Source: Gammaproteobacteria bacterium (GTDB lineage Bacteria > Pseudomonadota > Gammaproteobacteria > PS1 > Pseudothioglobaceae). From it: a stretch of DNA of 45,186 nt. Below the pieces are notes generated by a model. It did not search any database. It had not been told where the DNA came from and saw only the letters and a program-made list of their open reading frames with translations. Shown piece by piece: positions 1 to 7,862 of the stretch (within the stretch, counting starts at the first letter, position 1; each line of letters opens with the position of its first letter). Position numbers and translations under genes: made by a program. The stretch is taken from contig DQME01000193.1 in assembly GCA_015659815.1 (NCBI GenBank), positions 1 to 45,186 on the forward strand, given 5' to 3'.

Positions 1-222
1 CTTATAACCACAATTTTTGCACCTAGTTTTATTATTGGCATAGCTTTTGACTCTGGCGGTGTCACTACCAGCACCATAACTGTTCCATTGCTTACCGCAC
101 TTGGTGTTGGTCTTGCAAGTAGTATTCGCGGTCGCAATCCACTTATTGATGGGTTTGGGATGATTGCAATCGCATCCCTACTACCGATTATAGCGGTCAT
201 GGTTTTTGGTATTTTAATATGA
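1..222 (+). CDS. DUF1538 family membrane protein, C-terminal part (5' truncated by window)
   Basis: Frame 1 translation ...[58 protein letters not shown], paralogous to the next ORF ([38 protein letters not shown]); TGA at 220-222. Confidence 0.85.
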   Translation, partial: LITTIFAPSFIIGIAFDSGGVTTSTITVPLLTALGVGLASSIRGRNPLIDGFGMIAIASLLPIIAVMVFGILI

Positions 223-959
223 ATTATATCAATCCATTTATAGACATGTTTTTTGATGTTATGCCTATTGCTGTAGTTTTATTTGGATTTCAAAAAGTTA
301 TATTGAAACAAAAGATACCCCAAATAAAACAAATTGTTATTGGTTTCATTCTTGTTTGGATAGGTTTAACCTTGTTTATTGTAGGACTTGAAAAAGCACT
401 CTTTCCTCTTGGAAAAATTATGGCAGATCAATTAACTTCTGCTGATTTTATAGGCAGTACTAACGCGAATTGGTCTGACTATTATTGGGTATACATCTTT
501 GCTGGTAGCATTGGATTCGCTACTACAATTGCTGAACCATCATTGCTGGCTATTGCTATCAAGGCAAACCAGGTTTCTGGTGGATCAATAAAGGTATGGC
601 CTTTACGTATAGCAGTGGCTATTGGTGTTGCTATAGGTATATCTTTGGGAAGTTTTCGTATAGTTGTAGGTATGCCACTATATTGGTTTATCATTTCAGG
701 ATATTTGATTGTAATCATTCAGACTTACTTTGCGCCGAAACAAATTATTTCTGTGGCCTATGATTCAGGTGGTGTTACAACTTCAACAGTAACGGTACCT
801 ATAGTAGCTGCTCTTGGGTTGGGTCTAGCAACCTCAATTGAAAGTAGAAACCCTCTGATTGATGGGTTTGGGCTTATAGCTTTTGCAAGTCTTTTCCCAA
901 TAATGAGCGTTATGGCCTATGTTCAAATTGTGGATATTATTAAAAAAATAAACAAATAA
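219..959 (+). CDS. DUF1538 family membrane protein (second copy)
   Basis: Hydrophobic multi-TM ORF with [12 protein letters not shown] and NPLIDGFG motifs; ATGA overlap with preceding gene. Confidence 0.85.
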   Translation: MNYINPFIDMFFDVMPIAVVLFGFQKVILKQKIPQIKQIVIGFILVWIGLTLFIVGLEKALFPLGKIMADQLTSADFIGSTNANWSDYYWVYIFAGSIGFATTIAEPSLLAIAIKANQVSGGSIKVWPLRIAVAIGVAIGISLGSFRIVVGMPLYWFIISGYLIVIIQTYFAPKQIISVAYDSGGVTTSTVTVPIVAALGLGLATSIESRNPLIDGFGLIAFASLFPIMSVMAYVQIVDIIKKINK

Positions 960-984
960 AATACTATAATAAATAGGAGGGTAT

Positions 985-1335
985 ATGCATTTTAAATTAA
1001 TAATCGCTTTTGTAAATAACGATAGAACAGATAGAATCCTTGACGCCGCAAGAAAAAAAGGTGCCACAGGTTCTACTGTGATATCTCAAGCAAGGGGGGA
1101 AGGGTTAGAGCATGCAAAAACATTTTTTGGATTGAACGTTGAAACTCCAAGAGATGTATTGTTATTGCTTGTCGAGCAACATCTTTCTAGAGTTATTCTA
1201 GAAACGGTTGCAGAAGCAGGTAATTTTGAATCAAATTCTAGTGAGGGTATCGCATTTCAGATTGACGTTGAGGATGCAGTTGGTGTAATGCATCAAATAG
1301 AAGCACTAGAACACACAGTGGAGGAAAAACTATGA
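985..1335 (+). CDS. PII-like (GlnB/GlnK superfamily) signalling protein with non-canonical T-loop
   Basis: MHFKLIIAFVNNDRTDRILDAARKKGATGSTVISQARGEG... PII-like beta-alpha-beta start; good SD (aggagg). Confidence 0.8.
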   Translation: MHFKLIIAFVNNDRTDRILDAARKKGATGSTVISQARGEGLEHAKTFFGLNVETPRDVLLLLVEQHLSRVILETVAEAGNFESNSSEGIAFQIDVEDAVGVMHQIEALEHTVEEKL

Positions 1336-1727
1336 CAAATCCAACATTTGTAAAAGACATAATGTGGAAGGATGTCGATATTGTTGATAGCAAATGTACA
1401 GTACAAAGTGCATTAGACGATATGCAACACAAAAAAACTAAAATGTTAATTGTAGAAAAGTCTCATGATTATGACGAGTATGGCGTTGTATTGATTGCTG
1501 ACATAGCAACTAAGGTAATAGCTAAAAATAGAGCTCTAGACAGGGTTAACGTATATGAAATTATGACCAAACCATCCATATCTGTCCACTCCGATATGGA
1601 TGTTCGTTACTGTGCAAGACTGTTATCCAGATTCGAATTATCTAGATGCCCTGTTATTGATGATGATAAAATTGTTGGCGTTATTAGCTTAACATCAATT
1701 GTATTTAACGGGCTAAGGCCTGAGTGA
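1332..1727 (+). CDS. CBS-domain protein
   Basis: Two CBS-like repeats (VKDIMWKDVDIVDSKCTVQSALDDM; VYEIMTKPSISVHSDMDVRYCARLL...RCPVIDDDKIVGVISLTSIV); overlaps upstream gene by ATGA. Confidence 0.85.
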   Translation: MTNPTFVKDIMWKDVDIVDSKCTVQSALDDMQHKKTKMLIVEKSHDYDEYGVVLIADIATKVIAKNRALDRVNVYEIMTKPSISVHSDMDVRYCARLLSRFELSRCPVIDDDKIVGVISLTSIVFNGLRPE

Positions 1728-1792
1728 TATCAATCATACATATTTTTGTTATAGTATAATTCTATATTCAAACTCACGCAAGGAGAAAAACG

Positions 1793-2410
1793 ATGGGAAT
1801 AGTTATATCTTTAGTCAAATGGTTGTTAATCTTGATAGGCGCTATAAGCACCTATTACTTGGTTCTTTTTCAGGTTAACTATAACGGAGTAACACATAAA
1901 TTAATTAATGAAATAATAAAACCAAACCTGCACCCAAAGTCACTCCCTGTATACATGGATATGGCTAACATTTTGTTAGATACAGGTGACATTACTATGG
2001 CAACAATTGTACGTGTACCAGTTGACGAAGATGTTTCCAACGAGGATGTTGAAGAGGCAATGGAAAGTATAGCTACCGCCGAAGGTATTCGTTCGGTTGG
2101 AAAGTTACCACTCTCTGAGATGGTTGAATTACAGACAGGAGAACCACAAAGATTCTTGAAGATTTTTCAATATTGCTCTCCACGTACTGCTATGACTATG
2201 GTTGATCATTCAGACGCGTTCTCAGCATATTTACCTTGTAGAATAGCCTTAATAGAAGATAAAGATGGACAAAGGTGGCTGTATACATTGAACATGGATA
2301 TGATGATTTATGGTGGCGCCCCATTACCTCCTGATCTACATGAAAAAGCATTAGAAGTTAAACGCATCATTACTGCAATACAAGAGGGTGGAGCAGAGGG
2401 AGACTTTTAG
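1793..2410 (+). CDS. DUF302 domain membrane-anchored protein
   Basis: N-terminal TM helix plus DUF302-like region (RFLKIFQYCSPRTAMTMVDHSDAFSAYLPCRIALIEDKDG); SD aaggag. Confidence 0.7.
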   Translation: MGIVISLVKWLLILIGAISTYYLVLFQVNYNGVTHKLINEIIKPNLHPKSLPVYMDMANILLDTGDITMATIVRVPVDEDVSNEDVEEAMESIATAEGIRSVGKLPLSEMVELQTGEPQRFLKIFQYCSPRTAMTMVDHSDAFSAYLPCRIALIEDKDGQRWLYTLNMDMMIYGGAPLPPDLHEKALEVKRIITAIQEGGAEGDF

Positions 2411-2472
2411 TTATTTTTTCCTAACCTTCTATAACCTAAAAGGTTGTACTAGTAATAGCTTGATAATTTTCA

Positions 2473-3426
2473 ATGCCAAACAAAAATCTGGGCTTCGGTA
2501 TCACATGCATTGATACCGAACACATAAGAAAAGATATGGTAGCTGCCTACCTAATCGAGGATAGCGGCGAAGTTGCTTTTGTTGATACAGGTAGTCACCT
2601 CTCTGTACCTAACTTACTAGATACACTTGATCAAAAAAATATAGCATATTCGGATGTCAAATATATCATCCTAACGCATATACATCTTGATCACGCGGGT
2701 GGTGCTGGACAACTACTAAAAAGCCTCCCAAATGCAACGGTTTATGTGCATGAAAGAGGTGCAAGGCACTTAGTTAACCCTAAAAAGCTAAGAGAAGGTG
2801 TTATCGGTGTATATGGTGAGTTGTTTTTCAAGCAGTTCTTAGGAGATTTGATTCCGATACCTGAAGATAGAATTACTATCGCTAGTGACGGTGATGAAAT
2901 TAAGCTCGGTACAAGGTCCTTAAAAATTATTGATACCCCAGGACACGCAAGACATCATGTTTGTATTTGGGATGAAAAATCAAAAGGAATATTTAGTGGC
3001 GACACTTTAGGTGTAAGCTATAGGGAGTTCGACAGTATAAACGGAGAATTTATATTTCCTCCAACAACGCCTGTACAGTTTGAACCAGTGGTTTGGAATG
3101 AAACCATTGACAATCTATTAATACTTAACCCAGATAGGGCCTACCTTACTCACTATTGTATGATCCCATTTAATGGCCATATTGCCAATAAGTTAAAGGA
3201 TGAGATTAATAATTTCGCTTCAATAGCCATTAAATTAGCAGACTCAAAAAATAGACACAAAGATATTACACTAGCTCTACTAGATCACCTACTAGATGCT
3301 GCAAATAAGCACAAGGTCACTCTTGATAAAGGTGCGCAATCAAAGTTATTTAAGGGAGATCTTGGGGTTTGTGCTAGGGGACTTGGTGTCTGGCTTGATC
3401 AACAAGAATCGTTAACCAATAAGTAA
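2473..3426 (+). CDS. MBL-fold metallo-hydrolase
   Basis: HIHLDHAGGAG metal-binding motif, DTPGHARHH, FSGDTLG. Confidence 0.9.
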   Translation: MPNKNLGFGITCIDTEHIRKDMVAAYLIEDSGEVAFVDTGSHLSVPNLLDTLDQKNIAYSDVKYIILTHIHLDHAGGAGQLLKSLPNATVYVHERGARHLVNPKKLREGVIGVYGELFFKQFLGDLIPIPEDRITIASDGDEIKLGTRSLKIIDTPGHARHHVCIWDEKSKGIFSGDTLGVSYREFDSINGEFIFPPTTPVQFEPVVWNETIDNLLILNPDRAYLTHYCMIPFNGHIANKLKDEINNFASIAIKLADSKNRHKDITLALLDHLLDAANKHKVTLDKGAQSKLFKGDLGVCARGLGVWLDQQESLTNK

Positions 3427-3795
3427 GTCTCTGAGCATTCTGCCTGGTAATAGTGCGAACCCTCCCGCAACTATTAAACCACCAAAATACAGCCCTATCA
3501 TATAATTTCTATGCTTCTTTGTATTCCCACTCCGAGAAGCAATATAAGCATTCGGCACGCAATAAATAGTAAACACACTTAATAAGTGTATATAGCCAAA
3601 ATGACCCAGAATACTTGGGCCAACCTTTGCTGACATAAATAACGTCAAAGAAGAACTAAACAACATCAACAACATATAGCACTTCCCTAAAAACATATGT
3701 ATAGATGTCCCCTTCCTCCTAAACATTAAGTAAGTTCCAACAATAAATGCTGGAATTATCGTACTTAAGTGTATATAAGAAAGTGTGTCATACAT
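3412..3795 (-). CDS. DUF2306-like small integral membrane protein
   Basis: Four hydrophobic segments, HLSTIIPAFIVGTYLMFRRKGTSIHMFLGKCYM; convergent 15-bp overlap with upstream MBL gene. Confidence 0.6.
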   Translation of the reverse strand: MYDTLSYIHLSTIIPAFIVGTYLMFRRKGTSIHMFLGKCYMLLMLFSSSLTLFMSAKVGPSILGHFGYIHLLSVFTIYCVPNAYIASRSGNTKKHRNYMIGLYFGGLIVAGGFALLPGRMLRDLLIG

Positions 3796-3805
3796 GTATT
3801 ACAAA

Positions 3806-5236
3806 TTACACTTGATCTATGACGTATTGAGTTAAAAGAGGTACCGGGCGGCCAGTAGAGCCTTTGTTTTTTCCACTAACCCAGGCAGTTCCAGCTATAT
3901 CGAGGTGGGCCCATCTATATTTCTTGGAAAATCGAGCAAGGAAACAAGCAGCTGTAACAGTTCCGGCTTCACGGCCACCTATATTTGCCATGTCAGCAAA
4001 ATTAGATTTCAGCAAATCATCATATTCATCGTCAAGAGGTAGCTGCCAGGCAGTATCGAGTGCTTTATTCCCTGCACTAATTAAATCATCCACCAATTCT
4101 TGGTCATTCCCCATTACTCCACAATGATGCTTTCCTAATGCGATTATTACCGCTCCGGTAAGGGTCGCTGTGTCTATGACCACTTCTGGATTAAATTTTT
4201 CAACATATGTAAGTGCGTCACACAAAATTAGACGCCCTTCAGCATCTGTGTTAAGTATCTCAATAGTTTGTCCTGACATACTTTTGACCACATCGCCTGG
4301 CTTTGATGCGTTATGAGCTGGCATATTCTCAACCGCTGGAACCACAATAGTCAAGTTAACCTTTAATTTCATTTCGGCAACTGCCCGCATAGTTCCAAGT
4401 ACTGCAGCTGCTCCGCACATATCGTATTTCATTTCATCCATAGCCGCACCAGGCTTCAATGAAATACCGCCACTATCAAATGTAACCCCCTTACCTATAA
4501 GAACTACAGGCTTTGCATTTCCGTTTCCTGTATAAGTCAAATTGATAAGTTTTGGGGATTCTATTGACCCTTTTGAAACAGACAGTAACGAGCCCATACC
4601 TAATTTATTCATTTCTGATTCTTCTATGATCTCGCAACCCAAACTAAACTCCTTTGCTAGTGACTTAGCTGTATCAGACAGAAATGTTGGAGTACAGATG
4701 TTAGATGGCAGGTCTCCCAAATAACGAGCTAGCGACATACCGTTAGCTGTAGCTAATCCAAAGGACAGTTCATGGGCATCATCATCTCCTGATTGTATTG
4801 CTATGCTCTCAATTTCAAATGCACTCTCATTCTCATTTTCAGAACCAACTTTATCAACCAAATAAGTCTCATTCTGCATGACACGTGCCGTGCTACTTTG
4901 TAGCCATGACCCATCAAAACCGTCAATAACTACAGATTCTAGCATTACACTCTTAGCCTTTAAGCCAATAAGTGTCTTAGTTACAGATTTAAGTGCTTTG
5001 TGATATTTTTTTGCTGAAACAGGCAAATCTCCTAGCCCTGCAACTACAACAGTTCCTGCCTTAAAGCCATTAACATGATTAATAAACATAGCATTACCAG
5101 CATCAGCATCAAAATTATTTAATTCAACTGATGACTGAATTGACTCATATTCGCTTTGTTTGTCACAAAATACAAAGACAACTGCGCAATCACCATCAAA
5201 ATGGCTAACCAACTGATTTGATAAAGAGAATTCCAT
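3806..5236 (-). CDS. pepA: Leucyl aminopeptidase (M17)
   Basis: VLIGKGVTFDSGGISLKPGAAMDEMKYDMCGAAAV and NTDAEGRLILCDAL active-site signatures. Confidence 0.95.
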   Translation of the reverse strand: MEFSLSNQLVSHFDGDCAVVFVFCDKQSEYESIQSSVELNNFDADAGNAMFINHVNGFKAGTVVVAGLGDLPVSAKKYHKALKSVTKTLIGLKAKSVMLESVVIDGFDGSWLQSSTARVMQNETYLVDKVGSENENESAFEIESIAIQSGDDDAHELSFGLATANGMSLARYLGDLPSNICTPTFLSDTAKSLAKEFSLGCEIIEESEMNKLGMGSLLSVSKGSIESPKLINLTYTGNGNAKPVVLIGKGVTFDSGGISLKPGAAMDEMKYDMCGAAAVLGTMRAVAEMKLKVNLTIVVPAVENMPAHNASKPGDVVKSMSGQTIEILNTDAEGRLILCDALTYVEKFNPEVVIDTATLTGAVIIALGKHHCGVMGNDQELVDDLISAGNKALDTAWQLPLDDEYDDLLKSNFADMANIGGREAGTVTAACFLARFSKKYRWAHLDIAGTAWVSGKNKGSTGRPVPLLTQYVIDQV

Positions 5237-5313
5237 AGCGTACCCTGAAAGAATAATAATCCCGCTATTCTACCTAAAAAGGTAAAATTTATCATTTTTA
5301 TCTCTATATTATT

Positions 5314-6039
5314 ATGCTTATTAGACCATTATTTATTGCCATATATTTATTAGCTGGCAACGCATTCGCAGATGTAAATGACATAATTAAAGCTCTAAGT
5401 CCGTACATCCCCAATCTACAAGAAACAGATGTAGCTGCAACCCCTATTGAAGGAATCTATGAAATTATCGTCACAAACCCTAGTCTTGATATCATATATA
5501 TTTCTGGTGACGGGAGTTTTATTATTCAGGGAGAAATTATTGACTTAAATAATGGTGGTAATGTAACTAAACGTAGAATTGCCAATCTGGCAAAGAATGC
5601 ACTTCTTAGCGCTAAAGACGAAGACAAAATTATCTACCCTGCAGAGGAAGAAAAATATATAGTTAACGTTTTTACTGATGTAGACTGCCCTTACTGTAGA
5701 AGGCTTCACTCAGATATTGAAGAACTAAATAACTTGGGTATAACCGTAAAATATCTTGCATTTCCACGATCTGGAGTCAACACCGAATCCTTCTACAAAT
5801 CTGAATCCATCTGGTGCTCTGAAAATCAAAAAGAGGTTATGGATTCAGCAATGCTACAAAAAGATGTAGCTTCAAAAAAGTGTAGTAGCCCAGTTATCGC
5901 ACACTTAAACCTTGCGCAAGATATTGGTGTCACTGGAACTCCATACATTTTCTTTGAGAACGGCTCTAATATACCTGGCTATGTTAAGCCTAAAGCACTA
6001 CTAAAAGAAATCAATAGTTCACTTGCAAAGTTCGAATAA
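5314..6039 (+). CDS. dsbC: DsbC-like thiol:disulfide interchange protein
   Basis: Signal peptide; DVDCPYCRRLH thioredoxin-like CXXC and GVTGTPY cis-Pro loop. Confidence 0.85.
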   Translation: MLIRPLFIAIYLLAGNAFADVNDIIKALSPYIPNLQETDVAATPIEGIYEIIVTNPSLDIIYISGDGSFIIQGEIIDLNNGGNVTKRRIANLAKNALLSAKDEDKIIYPAEEEKYIVNVFTDVDCPYCRRLHSDIEELNNLGITVKYLAFPRSGVNTESFYKSESIWCSENQKEVMDSAMLQKDVASKKCSSPVIAHLNLAQDIGVTGTPYIFFENGSNIPGYVKPKALLKEINSSLAKFE

Positions 6040-7300
6040 CATAAACCCTAGAGCAGTAGCACTTGATGCTATTTGTTCGGTTGTTTTAAGAAAAGAATCG
6101 TTATCCAACTTTTCTTTTCAAGAGGGCCACCCTGACACTTCACTAGCAAAATCTCTAACCTACGACACAATTCGTTTCTATCACCAACTTAATGATATTG
6201 TAACGTCTATACTAATTAAACCAATTGAACAAAAACACCTTGATATTCACTGTCTATTGCTTCTTGGTGCAAACCAGATTCTGTTTTCAAACATACCTTC
6301 ACATGCAGCTATATTTGAAACGGTTAATGTGACCAATAATCTAAACAAGGCATGGGCAAAGGGTCTAGTAAATGCTGTTTTGAGAGAGATAGATAGAAAC
6401 AAAAATTCACTATTAAATGAACCTCACTTCTCTCACCCGAGTTGGCTTGTTAAAAAGATAAAGAGTTACTACCCTAACAACTTCGAACAAATTTTTTCTC
6501 ATAATAATTTGCAAGCACCAATGTCCATTAGAGTTCATCCAAAATATAGCATTGAAAGCTATCAGAAATCATTAAAACTGATAGGAATAGAATCTATGAA
6601 GTTAAACATTGCTCCACAACTATTAATTCTTGATAGGGCTGTTGATGTATTTAAATTACCCGAATTTAACAATGGCTCATGCTATGTTCAAGATGCATCA
6701 GCCCAGCTCGCTGGACACATATTGAACCCAAAAAACGGAGAACTAATATTAGATGCTTGTGCTGCTCCTGGTGGGAAGGCCACTCATATATCTGAACTGG
6801 CCCCTAACTCCATAATAACTGCACTAGATAGCGATATTTACAGATTGGAAAAGGTTAAGCAAAATATAAAAAGATACCAAACAAAAAGTATAAACATACT
6901 CCACGGTATGGCACAGAAAAACGATTGGTGGGATGGTAGATGTTTTGACAAAATACTTCTAGATGCTCCGTGTTCAGCAAGTGGAGTCATAAGGAGACAC
7001 CCAGATATTAAGTTACTCAGAAAACCTAAAGATATAACTGCTATGGTTTCCTTGCAGAAGGAAACTCTTGAGAATTTATGGGGATTATTAAAGCCTGGAG
7101 GGGTGCTACTGTATGCAACCTGCTCAGTACTAAAATCTGAAAATGAGGAACAAATTAATTCTTTTTTAGATTCACATGTTGATGCAACTGAGGAAAAAAT
7201 TAAAATAGACTGGGGGATAGAGGTATCTGTGGGTAGACAACAATTACCTACCCACAATTTCGATGGGTTTTATTATGCAAGACTTAACAAAAACACTTAG
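6023..7300 (+). CDS. rsmB: 16S rRNA (cytosine-C5) methyltransferase RsmB
   Basis: NusB-like N-terminus, LDACAAPGGKATHISEL, LLDAPCSASGVIRRHPDIK, LLYATCSV; TTG start at 6023 inside dsbC. Confidence 0.93.
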   Translation: MQSSNNINPRAVALDAICSVVLRKESLSNFSFQEGHPDTSLAKSLTYDTIRFYHQLNDIVTSILIKPIEQKHLDIHCLLLLGANQILFSNIPSHAAIFETVNVTNNLNKAWAKGLVNAVLREIDRNKNSLLNEPHFSHPSWLVKKIKSYYPNNFEQIFSHNNLQAPMSIRVHPKYSIESYQKSLKLIGIESMKLNIAPQLLILDRAVDVFKLPEFNNGSCYVQDASAQLAGHILNPKNGELILDACAAPGGKATHISELAPNSIITALDSDIYRLEKVKQNIKRYQTKSINILHGMAQKNDWWDGRCFDKILLDAPCSASGVIRRHPDIKLLRKPKDITAMVSLQKETLENLWGLLKPGGVLLYATCSVLKSENEEQINSFLDSHVDATEEKIKIDWGIEVSVGRQQLPTHNFDGFYYARLNKNT

Positions 7301-7382
7301 TTTTTGTATGTGTATTATTTTTTAATTTATGTAAAGTAATTTTGTACCATATATCATGACATAATCACAACAAGGAGACAGT

Positions 7383-7796
7383 ATGAAAAAAATATTACTA
7401 GGTTTAATAGCCAGTTTAGTGCTATCAATTAATGCTTATGCTGAGGTAGCTAAATATGTAATTCAAATAAGTACAGATGATGCCAGAACTCAGACAATAG
7501 TTTTAAACAATGCAGCTAATTTACAAAAATATTATGGCGTAGATAATGTTGAAATTGAAATTGTTGGCTACGGTCCTGGTCTTGGAATGTTAACCAAGGG
7601 CAATAAGAATGTAGGACGTGTTGAAAGTTTAGCTATGAATAACATTGCCTTCAGCGCATGCCAAAACACAATGAATGGAATCAAGAAAAAGAAAGGCAAG
7701 TTTCCAGTACTAAGTAGTGGAGTTAACATTGTTCCAGCAGGTGTAGTTCGTATTGGTGAATTAGTGAGACAAGGTTTTGTATACATTAGACCATAA
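7383..7796 (+). CDS. Exported DsrE-family protein
   Basis: Signal peptide MKKILLGLIASLVLSINAYA; DsrE-like VEIEIVGYGPGLGML...FSACQNTM...VVPAGVVRIGELVRQGFVYIRP pattern; SD aaggag. Confidence 0.8.
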   Translation: MKKILLGLIASLVLSINAYAEVAKYVIQISTDDARTQTIVLNNAANLQKYYGVDNVEIEIVGYGPGLGMLTKGNKNVGRVESLAMNNIAFSACQNTMNGIKKKKGKFPVLSSGVNIVPAGVVRIGELVRQGFVYIRP

Positions 7797-7816
7797 GCAA
7801 TACTAGAGATAAAAGC

Positions 7817-7843
7817 AAAAAGGCGCTCAAAGAGCGCCTTTTT
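7817..7843. terminator. Bidirectional intrinsic terminator between DsrE-like gene and lon
   Basis: AAAAAGGCGCTC-AAA-GAGCGCCTTTTT: GC-rich stem flanked by A-tract and T-tract, located between convergent genes. Confidence 0.92.
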
Positions 7844-7862
7844 CAATACGTTAACAGTATTA

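Noticed and set aside
2421-2447. Possible terminator after the DUF302 gene (aacct-aaa-aggtt)
   Set aside because: Stem only 5 bp and no proper T-tract downstream
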